In this document: positions 1 through 8,676 of the stretch, piece after piece | Position numbering within the stretch: position 1 is the stretch's first letter | Layout of the letters: every line of letters starts with the position of its first letter | Notes under the pieces: model-generated | Seen by the model: only the letters and a program-made list of their open reading frames with translations | Databases searched by the model: none | Told to the model about the DNA's origin: nothing | NCBI GenBank assembly: GCA_013314735.1 | Contig: JABUFD010000001.1 | Coordinates: 124,001-188,000 of the forward strand | Reading direction: 5' to 3' | Source: Anaerolineae bacterium | GTDB taxonomy: Bacteria > Chloroflexota > Anaerolineae > Anaerolineales > Anaerolineaceae | Length of the DNA stretch: 64,000 bases | Position numbers and translations under genes: made by a program

Positions 1-315
1 GTACGGGTAACGCTTATCATCCTTGAGGCGGATATTGAAATGCGGCCGGTACTTCTTGATCAGGTTCATTTCCAGGATCAGCGCTTCAAGCTCCGATCCC
101 ACCACGATCCATTCAATTCGGTCGATGTGCCGCACTAGCTGGGCGGTTTTCGCATCGTCCTGGGCGCTTTCGTGGAAGTACGAACGCACACGGTTCTTGA
201 GCACCTTGGCTTTGCCGACGTAAATTACCTTGCCCTTGCTGTCCTTCATGATGTAACAGCCTGGCTTGTCAGGCAGGGTGTCGATGGTGGCTTGCAGGTG
301 GTCAGGAATCGTCAT
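1..315 (-). CDS. uvrC: UvrABC excinuclease subunit C, N-terminal part (cut by window edge)
   Basis: The first 105 codons of UvrC, the nuclease subunit that makes the dual incisions in nucleotide excision repair. The visible part is the GIY-YIG nuclease domain: [11 protein letters not shown], then [18 protein letters not shown], then the [21 protein letters not shown] segment typical of UvrC. The ATG is at 313-315. The gene runs off the left edge, so its middle and C-terminal (HhH) domains are not seen. It starts 7 nt after the stop of the gamma-glutamyltransferase gene on the same strand, so the two are probably co-transcribed. Assignment is firm from the domain; the intactness of the rest is unknown. 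Confidence 0.95.
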   Translation of the reverse strand, partial: MTIPDHLQATIDTLPDKPGCYIMKDSKGKVIYVGKAKVLKNRVRSYFHESAQDDAKTAQLVRHIDRIEWIVVGSELEALILEMNLIKKYRPHFNIRLKDDKRYPY

Positions 316-322
316 GGCTGGC

Positions 323-1957
323 TTAAATCTGGGGAATGGCGCATCCGTCAGCGCGTGGATCACTCCCGCCACACAGCACACCTGAATCAGGATCGCGCAG
401 GATGATCTGTCCGCGGCCAAAAGCAGCGCGCTGCATACCGCCCACCGGTTGCACCGTGTGGCCCATTTCGGCCAGCCGGGAAAGGGTCAGGATCGGCATT
501 TCTTCTTCCAATGATACCTGGCTGTTGGAAACGTCGGGGTCAATCTGGAAGCGCGGTTGGTCGAGGGCGGCCTGGGGGTTGAGCGCATCATCCACGAGCG
601 CGACGATCACCTGCATATGACCCTGGGGCTGCATGAACCCGCCCATCACGCCAAAGCAGGCATAGAGCGATTCATCCGCAGCACGGGTAGCCAAGGCGGG
701 GATAATGGTATGGTAGGGGCGCTTGCCGGGCGCGAGTGCATTGGGGTGGTTGGGATCGAGTGAGAAGTTATGCCCGCGGTTTTGCAGGGTGAAGCCGCAG
801 CCTTTGGGGATGATGCCGGTGCCAAGGCCCATATAGTTGGAATTGATGAAGGAACAGGCATTACCTTCCGCGTCAACCACGCTGAAGTAGACCGTATCGC
901 TGCGTCCGAAGGGGACGCCGTAGCGCAATTCCGGGTTGGCGCGGTGGGGGTCAATCAGGCGGCGGCGGTGGTCGGCGTAAGCGCTGGAGAGCAGTTCCTT
1001 GAGCGGCGCGGGTGAGAAGGCCGGGTCGGCGACATAACGGCGCGCATCGGCAAACGCCAGGCGCATGGCTTCGATCATCAGGTGCAGCCGTTCGGGAGAG
1101 AGTGGTTCCATTTCCGCAAGGGGATAAGCCTCCAGCAAGTTCAACGCCAGTAAGGCGGCCAGTCCCTGCCCGTTGGGCGGGCACTCCCACACGCGGATGC
1201 CGCGGTAAACGGTGGAGATGGGCTCGACCAGTTCCGAGTCATGCGCGGCGAGGTCCTCCAGAGTCATCACGCTTCCGCATTCACGCAGGACGGTGATGAT
1301 CGCTTCGGCAATGCGCCCCTGGTAGAAGGTGGCCTTGCCGCCCTCCGCCACCGCGCGGAAGGTGGCGGCGAGGGTGGGGTTGCGGAATAGTTCACCTGCG
1401 CGCGGCGCGCGGCCTTCGATGGTCAATTCCCATCCATTGGGGGCTTGCGCCAGCTGCCGTTCCGCCCCGCGCTGCCAGAAGTAGGCGGTCAGTGGTGATA
1501 CCGGGAACCCTTGCTCCGCCAGATCGATTGCCGGCTGGAGCACCTCCGCCATCGAAAGCCGACCCCAACGGGCGGAGGTATCGCACCAGGCGGCACAGGC
1601 GCCGGGAACCGTGACGGTGTGCGGATGCAGCGGGGGCAAGCTCTCTCCCAGTCCCTGCTGGCGCAGCAGGCTGAGGGTCAGTTGACCCGGCGCACGGCCG
1701 GAACCGTTGAGCGCCCGCACACTGCGGCTGGCGGCGTCATAATAAAGGGCAAAGGCATCCCCGCCGATGCCGGTGGAGGTGGGTTCGGTCACGTTCAGGG
1801 CGGCTGCCACCGCCACCGCGGCGTCAGCGGCATTGCCGCCCCGGTTCAGGACGGAAATCCCGGCAGCGCTGGCCAGCGGTTGGGAGGAGGCCACCATACC
1901 TTTGCGGCTGAAGACAGGGGAACGATACGATTGGAAGGTGTGTTCTGGTGGATTCAT
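323..1957 (-). CDS. ggt: Gamma-glutamyltransferase family protein
   Basis: A 544-residue Ntn-hydrolase of the gamma-glutamyltranspeptidase family, which cleaves gamma-glutamyl bonds of glutathione-like compounds and transfers or hydrolyses the glutamyl group. Conserved landmarks are the N-terminal [10 protein letters not shown] and [12 protein letters not shown], and the autoprocessing site around Thr355 ([15 protein letters not shown]), where the threonine aligns with the nucleophile that becomes the N-terminus of the small subunit. The length fits a complete enzyme. There is no signal peptide, so it appears cytoplasmic, unlike the periplasmic E. coli enzyme; the native substrate is not evident. 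A TATAAT lies only 7 bases before the ATG and no Shine-Dalgarno sequence is visible, which fits a leaderless mRNA. uvrC follows directly. Confidence 0.9.
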   Translation of the reverse strand: MNPPEHTFQSYRSPVFSRKGMVASSQPLASAAGISVLNRGGNAADAAVAVAAALNVTEPTSTGIGGDAFALYYDAASRSVRALNGSGRAPGQLTLSLLRQQGLGESLPPLHPHTVTVPGACAAWCDTSARWGRLSMAEVLQPAIDLAEQGFPVSPLTAYFWQRGAERQLAQAPNGWELTIEGRAPRAGELFRNPTLAATFRAVAEGGKATFYQGRIAEAIITVLRECGSVMTLEDLAAHDSELVEPISTVYRGIRVWECPPNGQGLAALLALNLLEAYPLAEMEPLSPERLHLMIEAMRLAFADARRYVADPAFSPAPLKELLSSAYADHRRRLIDPHRANPELRYGVPFGRSDTVYFSVVDAEGNACSFINSNYMGLGTGIIPKGCGFTLQNRGHNFSLDPNHPNALAPGKRPYHTIIPALATRAADESLYACFGVMGGFMQPQGHMQVIVALVDDALNPQAALDQPRFQIDPDVSNSQVSLEEEMPILTLSRLAEMGHTVQPVGGMQRAAFGRGQIILRDPDSGVLCGGSDPRADGCAIPQI

Positions 1958-2133
1958 GCTGGTATTATAAATGAAATTGGCAGTGGCTCGGTAAATATTT
2001 TCTGCCCGCGGTGGAAGACTGGGTTGCGGGTTTGTGCAGCCAATCTCAACTCGGTGGTACCATGGTTGTCTCGTCCGATGTTATGGAACGAAGCTGGCAT
2101 TATAATACCTGTATTGAGACTGGAGGCAAATCG

Positions 2134-3039
2134 ATGGAGACAGATGCTGCTCTGGAATTGCGAATGCGGATCGACCGTGGTGAAACCGTGGCACAGGAAG
2201 AAGCCCTGGCGCGGCTGATGGCATCACCGTTGATGGCACGCCTGCTGACACCACCCAAAGCGCGGCTGGACCTGTTCACCGGTGTGCGCGCACTGGAGTG
2301 GCGTTTGCTGGAACTGTGCGAGATTCCCTTTGCTGAATCCCTGCCGCAGGTACAGGCATGGCTCGACCTGTTGTTGGAAAAGACAGTGATCCCCCAGGGT
2401 TTTTCGCTGGAGGGCAGTGTGGATGGGGTGGTGGCTTGCCACAGCGCTTTGCTGACCAGGATCGTGCTGAGACTGCGCCCGCAGGCGCGCGAATTAATCA
2501 ACCAGGGTGTTCAATGGATATTGGACTACCAGAACCTGGAACGCGGAGAAACCTGCACGTGGCCAGGGACAGACCTATACACCCGCTGGGGCGGCTGCAT
2601 GAAAACAACCCCGTGCTATTATGGCATCGTCAAGGCAATGGTGACATTGGCGGCCTACCAGGCCCAATACGGGGCGGATGCGGCGGTGCAGGCAAAACTG
2701 GTGAGGGGCCTGGAGGCAATGCTTCTCCGTGGACTGTACCGGCGGCGGGGTACCGGCGAACCGTTGGAGCCTTCGATTGTGCAGAATTTTTACCCGTACA
2801 CCTATAAAACCAACCTGCTTGAGCAGTTGGACCTGATGCGGCGGGTTGGATGCATTGAAGACCCACGCTGTGCCGATGCACTGGCGCTGCTGGGTGCAAA
2901 ACAGGGGCGAGACGGCATGTGGCGGGCGGAGGTGTCATTTATGAAATCTGCTTGGGTGGAATTTGACCCGCTGAAACAACCCGGGCCGTGGATCTCCTAT
3001 ATCGCGCGGGGAATTACTGGCGAAGATTCCCGCCTATAA
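2134..3039 (+). CDS. Hypothetical protein, predicted alpha/alpha-toroid (prenyltransferase/squalene-cyclase-like) fold
   Basis: A 301-residue protein with no signal peptide. Helical segments and phrases such as LINQGVQWILDYQ and WGGCMKTTPCYYGIVKAM resemble repeats of the prenyltransferase/squalene oxidase alpha/alpha-toroid fold, also seen in polysaccharide-processing enzymes. No catalytic motif was recognised, so the function is unknown. The open frame extends upstream to 2011, but the ATG at 2134 is preferred because GGAGG (2122-2126) lies 7 nt before it. A TATAAT at 2101-2106 could be a -10 element, without a convincing -35. It ends 13 nt before a strong palindromic hairpin and converges on the SPFH gene. 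Confidence 0.65.
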   Translation: METDAALELRMRIDRGETVAQEEALARLMASPLMARLLTPPKARLDLFTGVRALEWRLLELCEIPFAESLPQVQAWLDLLLEKTVIPQGFSLEGSVDGVVACHSALLTRIVLRLRPQARELINQGVQWILDYQNLERGETCTWPGTDLYTRWGGCMKTTPCYYGIVKAMVTLAAYQAQYGADAAVQAKLVRGLEAMLLRGLYRRRGTGEPLEPSIVQNFYPYTYKTNLLEQLDLMRRVGCIEDPRCADALALLGAKQGRDGMWRAEVSFMKSAWVEFDPLKQPGPWISYIARGITGEDSRL

Positions 3040-3052
3040 ATTACGAAAACCA

Positions 3053-3083
3053 GACTTCGGAGGTCTTCAAGACCTCCGAAGTC
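3053..3083. terminator. Perfect palindromic hairpin between convergent genes
   Basis: Two perfect 15-base arms with a single central base (3068) read GACTTCGGAGGTCTT and its reverse complement. The element sits between the convergent ends of the toroid-like gene (3039) and the SPFH gene (3095), so it probably serves as a bidirectional terminator. Its core CGGAGGTCTTC recurs in the hairpin at 49510-49553. Confidence 0.6.
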
Positions 3084-3094
3084 TTAATTGATGA

Positions 3095-4165
3095 TTAATT
3101 GCCGTCGCTGCCGGTGGAGGGCAAGGTCAGCGCGGGCAGGTCGCCGTTCTCATCGGTGGCCAGGCCGCCCAGGTCAAACAGGTAGGGTGCTTCGGCGGGC
3201 AGGAAAATCACCTGCACATTGGGAGCGATCTTTTGCAGGTACATGTAATTGATCAGATCCGGGTTCTGGATGATGACATCATTGATCAGCTGCAGGGCTT
3301 TCGCTTCGGCATCAGCTTCCAGCAGGCGGGCTTCGGCAGCACCCTCAGCGGCGAGAATGGCGGCGTCGCGCTCACCTTCTGCCACGGCACGCGCCTGGTC
3401 AGCCTCAAATTCGCGCTGCTGGACTACGAACGCGGCCTGCTGTGCCAGCTGTTCCGCGATCTGTTTCTGCTCCACCGAAGCAGCGTATTCATCCGAGAAG
3501 GAAATATTGCGCAACACGAATTCATACATGATAATACCGTTATTTCCGAATGAATTTGTCAACTCCTGCGAGATAATTTCGACCAGTTCACCGCGCTTGG
3601 TGCTGTACACTTCTTCAATGCCGAACTGCGACACCGCGTCACGGATCACACCGCGTGTGACCGGGCGTACCAGGTCACTGTCGTAGCGATCCTGCCAGGC
3701 AACATGCACTTCGACGATATCGCCGGGGTTGATGGAATAGATTACGGAAGCATCGATCAATACTTTCTGACCGTCCGCAGTACGGGCTTCGATCGAGTCA
3801 TCACCCATGATTTGTCCTTCCGCAGGGGCGATTGACATGGTGTAGGTTTGCTTGGAAATCGGGTAAGGAATCACGTTTTCTGCAAAAGGTACAATCCATG
3901 CCAGGCCTGGCTCCAGGGCTTCCTTACGGTAGCCATCAGGGGTGATGGCGGAGATCACCACACCGCGCTCCTGCGGGTTGATGAATACCACACCCGCACT
4001 CACCAGCGTCAGGATCAATGCGCCGGCGAATATCAAGACCATGATCAGGTTGCCTTTTTTAATGGGCTGATTGCGCATTTTTTGGGTAAAGATTACCACC
4101 GCTACCAGTATCGCGGCAATCCAGGCGATCCAGGCGAGGGTATTGAAGACGGTTTCAATGTTCAT
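3095..4165 (-). CDS. SPFH/prohibitin-family membrane protein
   Basis: A 356-residue protein of the SPFH (stomatin, prohibitin, flotillin, HflK/C) family. Two N-terminal hydrophobic stretches (about residues 5-28 and 40-66) anchor it. The SPFH domain follows (about 65-250), including GVVISAITPDGYRKEALEPG and VTRGVIRDAVSQFGIEEVYS. An Ala/Glu/Gln-rich helix comes next (EQKQIAEQLAQQAAFVVQQ), typical of the oligomerising coiled coil of prohibitins. Family members form membrane rings that scaffold proteases or organise microdomains; the partner here is unknown. GAGGAG lies 11 nt before the ATG. On the minus strand a TATAAT (plus 4212-4217) is a likely -10 element. The gene appears monocistronic. 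Confidence 0.88.
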   Translation of the reverse strand: MNIETVFNTLAWIAWIAAILVAVVIFTQKMRNQPIKKGNLIMVLIFAGALILTLVSAGVVFINPQERGVVISAITPDGYRKEALEPGLAWIVPFAENVIPYPISKQTYTMSIAPAEGQIMGDDSIEARTADGQKVLIDASVIYSINPGDIVEVHVAWQDRYDSDLVRPVTRGVIRDAVSQFGIEEVYSTKRGELVEIISQELTNSFGNNGIIMYEFVLRNISFSDEYAASVEQKQIAEQLAQQAAFVVQQREFEADQARAVAEGERDAAILAAEGAAEARLLEADAEAKALQLINDVIIQNPDLINYMYLQKIAPNVQVIFLPAEAPYLFDLGGLATDENGDLPALTLPSTGSDGN

Positions 4166-4726
4166 TGCTTGTTTTTCTCCTCAAGACACACTACCAATGT
4201 TGTTCTTCTTTATTATAGCGGATGATTCTATGCGGTGTATTAACTCGGTATGACCGGGGCTTGTCTTGCCCCAGGAAAACGAGTCCGGTTCTGCGGAAAA
4301 TACCGTGCCGTTTTTTCTGTATTAATTGGCGAAACCATGATATATTTATGGATATTACATCTAAATTTCGTCACGCTGTCCGATGATTGGCGACGGCAAT
4401 GACTGATCAGATCAACGAATTGACATTTGAAATTCATACTACACCGCCGCGCGTGGTGTTGACGGGAGACATCCTGAATGCAGATGCATCCCTTGAAAAT
4501 GATGATGAACCCGGATACGGATTGACAGGAATGGCTAAGAATCAAACGATGAGTATATCCCACCGCAATTCTCCCAAAGGCCATCCTGCCTGCTGTTCCC
4601 ATCACAAGTAAAAATGTTCCACTTGCCGGACTGAATGGCCCGGGTCGTTGATGAATCTCTCCACTGCGTAAGATCGTTGCTGTCCATCGGCTTTGTGAAT
4701 GAAGTCCAAAGCACAAGAATGGTTTA
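4166..4726. other. 560-base stretch without a convincing gene
   Basis: This gap between the SPFH gene and recX holds the SPFH promoter region at its left. Its middle has an open frame, 4399-4611 on the plus strand (70 codons), with an acidic first half and a His/Cys/Ser-rich end. That frame has no Shine-Dalgarno sequence and no recognisable similarity. A longer minus-strand frame overlaps recX in a way typical of a shadow. The stretch may be a decayed gene or a long leader for recX; recA, the usual neighbour of recX, is not here. Confidence 0.4.
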
Positions 4727-5398
4727 ATGATGGCAACGATCACGGCACTCCGCGCACAGAAACGAAATCCGAACCGGATCAATGTGGATCTGGATGGGGA
4801 ATTCGCTTTCGGCCTTTCGCGCGTGGTGGCGGCCTGGTTGCAGGTGGGACAGGAACTGAATGATGAAAAAATCACCCGCCTGCAAGCAGAGGATGAACGC
4901 GAAGTCGCCCTACAGAAGGCGATCCATTTTCTCAGTTACCGTCCGCGAACTGAATCGGAAATCCGCCGTAAACTGGCGGAACAGGGCTTCGAAGAAGATG
5001 TGGTTAATGGCGCGCTTGAACGCCTGAGAAGCAACCAGATGGTGGGAGACGGCAAGTTCGCCCGCCTGTGGATTGACAGCCGGGTTACCTTCCGGCCGCG
5101 TTCGCATCGCCTGATGGCGATGGAACTGCGGCAAAAAGGGGTTGCCGATGAAACCATCGATGCCGCCCTGGCGGAGGCACCGGAGGATGAAATCCTGGCG
5201 TATCAGGCTGGCCAGGCGCGCTTTCGGCGGTATGCGGGAACTGATTTCAAAACTTTTCAACAGAAATTGGGCGCATACCTGGGACGGAAAGGATTTTCGT
5301 ATGGGGTGATCTCTCCCGTGGTGCAGCGCCTGTGGCGCGAACTCCAGGCTGCGGGAGAAGAAGTTGCCGCCAGCGGTCCTGAACCGTCCGAACATTAA
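4727..5398 (+). CDS. recX: RecX regulatory protein
   Basis: A 223-residue RecX-type protein, a small all-helical regulator that binds the RecA filament and modulates recombination. The tandem three-helix repeats are visible: AIHFLSYRPRTESEIRRKLAEQGF (about 65-88), then IDSRVTFRPRSHRLMAMELRQKG, and a third near QKLGAYLGRKGFSYGVI. The N-terminal 60 residues (ITALRAQKRNPNRINVDLDGEFAFGL) match the extension of longer RecX proteins. The gene begins with two consecutive ATGs (4727 and 4730) and has no clear ribosome site, so the start is uncertain by one codon. RNase Y follows after 21 nt, so the two probably form an operon. recA itself is absent from the window. Confidence 0.88.
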   Translation: MMATITALRAQKRNPNRINVDLDGEFAFGLSRVVAAWLQVGQELNDEKITRLQAEDEREVALQKAIHFLSYRPRTESEIRRKLAEQGFEEDVVNGALERLRSNQMVGDGKFARLWIDSRVTFRPRSHRLMAMELRQKGVADETIDAALAEAPEDEILAYQAGQARFRRYAGTDFKTFQQKLGAYLGRKGFSYGVISPVVQRLWRELQAAGEEVAASGPEPSEH

Positions 5399-5419
5399 AT
5401 TGATTAAAGGAATTGAAAT

Positions 5420-6958
5420 ATGGGAAATAATATACCGCTGGTTGTGGTAATCATGCTCCTGGTGGACGTGATTATCGTGGCGGGGTTGGTGTTTATCATC
5501 ACCCGCACATTGTACAAACGTTTTCAGGCCGAGCAGCAGGCCCGTGCCGATAACGTGATTCAGTTGGCCAAGGAACGCGCCAAAACGATTGAGGTTGAGG
5601 CCCGCGACGAAGCCCTGAAACTGATCCAGGAAGCCGATGAGGAAATCAAAGAACGCCGCAAGGAAGTCAACCGCGAGAATGACCGCCTGCAGAACCGCCA
5701 ATCGGAACTGGATAAGAAAACCGACCGGCTGGAGCAGCGCGAACAGGCGCTCAACCGCCGCCAGAGCTCGGTTGACCGCCGCGCCAATGAGATTGAAACC
5801 CTGCACGAGAAAACCATGGAAGAGCTCAATCGTGTGGCGCAGATGACGGTGGAGGAAGCCCGTGGTGAATTGCTGGCACAGGTGGAAAAAACCGCTCGCG
5901 ATGACATGGCGCGGATTGTGCGCCAGATTGAATCGGAAGCCAAGGAAGAGGGTGAGAAACGCGCCCGTGAGATCATCGCGGATTCAATCCAGCGTGTGGC
6001 ATCCGACCATGTGGCAGAGGTAACCACCTCCGTGGTGCAGCTGCCGAACGAAGAAATGAAGGGGCGCATCGTCGGCCGCAACGGCCGCAACATCCGCGCC
6101 TTTGAACAGGTAGCCGGGGTGGACGTGATCGTGGATGATACCCCGGAATCGGTGACAGTATCATGCTTCGATTCCGTGCGGCGTGAAATCGCACGGCGTT
6201 CACTGGAACGCTTGATCCTTGATGGACGCATTCATCCAGCTTACATTGAAAAAGTGTTCGCGGCAGAAACCCGTGAAATGGAGAAAACCCTCAAGGAAGC
6301 TGGAGAGCAGGCGATCTATGATGCCGGCATCCCCAGCCTGCACCCGGAAATTGTCAAAAAACTCGGCCGCCTCAAGTTCCGCACCTCCTACGGGCAGAAC
6401 CAGCTGGCACATGCTGTGGAAACCGCCAAGCTGGCGGCAGTGATCTCCAACGAATTGGGCGCCAACGAAGAGCTGGCGCGGTTGGGCGGCCTGCTGCATG
6501 ACATCGGCAAGGCGATGGACCACAATACCGAAGGCACGCATGCCAAGATTGGTGCTGAATTTGTGACGCGCTACGGGGTATCCAAGAAAGTAGCCAATAT
6601 TATTGCCTCGCACCATCACGAAGAAGACCAGGAAACGATCGAAGCGATCATCGTCGAAGCCGCTGACGCCATTTCCGGCGCCCGTCCTGGCGCCCGGCGT
6701 GAAGACCTGGAAAACTACATCAAACGCCTGCGAGCATTGGAAGATATCGCCAATGCCTATGAGGGAGTTGAACAGACTTACGCCATTCAGGCTGGCCGCG
6801 AAGTGCGCATCATCGTGCGCCCCGAGCAGATCGATGATTACGCCGCGATGAAAATGGCCAAGGATATTGCCCAGCAGATCGAAGATACCATGCAGTACCC
6901 GGGGCAGATCAAGGTGACCGTGATCCGGGAAACCCGGGCGGTGGGCACCGCGAGATAA
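5420..6958 (+). CDS. rny: Ribonuclease Y
   Basis: A 512-residue endoribonuclease that starts mRNA decay at the inner membrane. Domains in order are an N-terminal transmembrane helix (about 5-28, VVVIMLLVDVIIVAGLVFII) and a long charged coiled coil (about 30-190). A KH RNA-binding domain follows with the GRNGRNIRAFEQVAGVDVIV core (about 215-250). The HD phosphohydrolase domain carries LARLGGLLHDIGKAMDH. The C-terminal YAMKMAKDIA / PGQIKVTVIRETRA segment is conserved in the family. The length is normal and all key residues are present. It is preceded by AAAGGA and closely follows recX. A terminator follows at about 6979-7014. Confidence 0.97.
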   Translation: MGNNIPLVVVIMLLVDVIIVAGLVFIITRTLYKRFQAEQQARADNVIQLAKERAKTIEVEARDEALKLIQEADEEIKERRKEVNRENDRLQNRQSELDKKTDRLEQREQALNRRQSSVDRRANEIETLHEKTMEELNRVAQMTVEEARGELLAQVEKTARDDMARIVRQIESEAKEEGEKRAREIIADSIQRVASDHVAEVTTSVVQLPNEEMKGRIVGRNGRNIRAFEQVAGVDVIVDDTPESVTVSCFDSVRREIARRSLERLILDGRIHPAYIEKVFAAETREMEKTLKEAGEQAIYDAGIPSLHPEIVKKLGRLKFRTSYGQNQLAHAVETAKLAAVISNELGANEELARLGGLLHDIGKAMDHNTEGTHAKIGAEFVTRYGVSKKVANIIASHHHEEDQETIEAIIVEAADAISGARPGARREDLENYIKRLRALEDIANAYEGVEQTYAIQAGREVRIIVRPEQIDDYAAMKMAKDIAQQIEDTMQYPGQIKVTVIRETRAVGTAR

Positions 6959-6978
6959 GCATCCAATAGGGAACCATA

Positions 6979-7014
6979 AAGAGGACCGGCGCAAGATGCC
7001 GCCGGTCCTCTTTT
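6979..7014 (+). terminator. Rho-independent terminator after rny
   Basis: A stem of GAGGACCGGC (6981-6990) with GCCGGTCCTC (7001-7010) is followed by TTTT and preceded by A residues. It can also act on the minus strand. It ends the recX-rny transcript. Confidence 0.85.
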
Positions 7015-7200
7015 CATTTTCAAAGTTGTGTGAACTTTGAACCTTTAGGAGTTCTGCTGCCCTGGCGACGACGCCACAGGCTGAGGTTAACGCCTGTATC
7101 GTTGCTATCGATGGTGTTCGATGTTTGGCCTGGAATGGCACAAGCAATGCCGATCAATGGGTTGATTTGATCGGGAGGTATGGGGAAAGACGTTTTCTGA

Positions 7201-8064
7201 TTATCCCCTGGTAAGAAATTGAACCACAATGCGGTTAAATTCTTCGGGTGACTCAAAAGAAACCAGGTGGCCGGCATCACGAAAAATGACGATGTCCGCT
7301 TGCGGTAGAAATCGTTGAATGCGGTTAGAACCTGCAGATGCCGGTATGGCGGAATCATTCCCGCCAAAGATGGCAAGCAGGGGGGCTTTGATTTGCTTCC
7401 ACACCTTTCCTGGAATGATCAACGGTATGGGAACCTTGGGGCGACCTTCCAGCCCTCGATAAATCTGTTCATAATATTCTGCACGGGTTGCAGCAGATTG
7501 GCCTAACAACCATTCGGTTAACTGCCTGCGGTTGTTTTCAGAGGGTATTAGAAGGTAATGTATGATGCGTGGGAGGACTCTATTCAGTGTCAGCACTACC
7601 GCGGATGGGGAGATGAGGACAAGTTTATTGATTGTATGCGGCATCAGTGCGGCATGGTTGGCAGCGATGTAACCCCCATGGGATATACCCATCAGTGACA
7701 CAGCTTCTATCTTCAAGGATTGTAAAATTTCCGTCAGCCAGAAACTGTATTGCTTCGCGTTCTTTGGGTAATACCGAACCGAATCCAACTCACTCCTCCC
7801 AAAGTCGCCGATAATATCTACCGCATAACAGCGGAAAAATTGGCTGAGTACCGTGATATTCGGGAGCCACATCATGGATGTCATTCCAAGTCCAGGCAGT
7901 AACAACAAGGGTGGATTTTCTATCCTGCCGCTGATCAGGACATGAGTTTGTCCAAAACAGGTGGGTACATAGATGGAAGAATACGGTTCAACCCAGCGGG
8001 TGATCCTGTCATCGTAAATCTTCTCCATCTGTTTCTGGTTTGAAACACTGCCGTAGATATTCAT
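7201..8064 (-). CDS. Alpha/beta-fold hydrolase
   Basis: A 287-residue single-domain alpha/beta hydrolase, probably an esterase or lipase-like enzyme. The catalytic triad can be placed: the nucleophile elbow LMGISHGGYIAA (GxSxG), the acid in FGGNDSAIPA, and the histidine in RDAGHLVSFESPEEF near the C-terminus. The oxyanion segment LLLPGLGMTSMMW is also present. There is no signal peptide, so it should be cytoplasmic. The substrate cannot be read from sequence. It is transcribed divergently from the P-loop kinase gene at 8155. The stretch 7015-7200 beyond its 3' end shows nothing recognisable apart from a small AACTTTG dyad near 7021. Confidence 0.85.
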   Translation of the reverse strand: MNIYGSVSNQKQMEKIYDDRITRWVEPYSSIYVPTCFGQTHVLISGRIENPPLLLLPGLGMTSMMWLPNITVLSQFFRCYAVDIIGDFGRSELDSVRYYPKNAKQYSFWLTEILQSLKIEAVSLMGISHGGYIAANHAALMPHTINKLVLISPSAVVLTLNRVLPRIIHYLLIPSENNRRQLTEWLLGQSAATRAEYYEQIYRGLEGRPKVPIPLIIPGKVWKQIKAPLLAIFGGNDSAIPASAGSNRIQRFLPQADIVIFRDAGHLVSFESPEEFNRIVVQFLTRG

Positions 8065-8154
8065 GGAATTGTCCTGCTGGGTGCCATACTCTGATCATAC
8101 ATCGATTTCTAGTTATTTCCATGGCATTACCAGTGTTTCCGGTAGAATATTGGC

Positions 8155-8670
8155 ATGCAGCGCATTCTTGTCATCGGCACCTCCGGTTCCGGCAAGACCA
8201 CTCTTGCCAGGCAGCTTTCCGACCGGCTTGGAATACCCTTTATTCCTACAGACCCATTGTATTGGGGGAAAAATTGGGCAGTTATACCGCGCGCGATTGT
8301 CCGCCAACGGGTGGCGGAGGTGGTCTCCCAGCCGGCATGGGTGATGGATGGCAATTTTGACAACGAGCGCGAACTGGTGTGGGATAACGCTGACCATATC
8401 GTATGGCTGGATTACCCATTGGCGTTGACCCTGTGGCGGGTTGCCGCGCGCAACCTGGGATGGTGGATCAGCCAGACGCCGGTGTGGTCCGGTAACCGGA
8501 TGACCCTGGCGCGGCTGATCTCTGGTGTGCGCCACAGCATTCGCTCATACCCAATAAAACAGGCAAATTACCGTGAATGGTTGGCCGCTTACCCGGCTGG
8601 CAAAGTGGTCATTTTCCGCTGTCCGGCAGAAGTAACAAGCTGGTTGGCAAAACTTCCTCGGTCAGCCTGA
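8155..8670 (+). CDS. P-loop nucleoside kinase-like protein (adenylate kinase / FlaR-like)
   Basis: A 171-residue P-loop NTPase with the Walker A motif GTSGSGKTTLARQL at residues 8-21. The following IPFIPTDPLYWGKNW and PAWVMDGNFDNERELVWDNADHIVWLDYP patterns are typical of the adenylate-kinase-related 'DNA topology modulation FlaR' family. Those proteins are small-molecule kinases of uncertain substrate, and the name FlaR should not be taken as function. There is no Shine-Dalgarno sequence; a TAGAAT at 8143-8148 places a start site close to the ATG, suggesting a leaderless transcript. The gene converges on the MBL hydrolase gene with only 6 nt between stops. Confidence 0.8.
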   Translation: MQRILVIGTSGSGKTTLARQLSDRLGIPFIPTDPLYWGKNWAVIPRAIVRQRVAEVVSQPAWVMDGNFDNERELVWDNADHIVWLDYPLALTLWRVAARNLGWWISQTPVWSGNRMTLARLISGVRHSIRSYPIKQANYREWLAAYPAGKVVIFRCPAEVTSWLAKLPRSA

Positions 8671-8676
8671 GCATGA

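Noticed and set aside
4240-4875. A 211-codon minus-strand frame overlapping recX
   Set aside because: Low-complexity, Ser/Arg/Cys-rich composition typical of a shadow and no ribosome site.
7020-7376. A 118-codon minus-strand frame beyond the alpha/beta hydrolase
   Set aside because: Overlaps the end of the hydrolase in another frame, has no ribosome site and no recognisable pattern.
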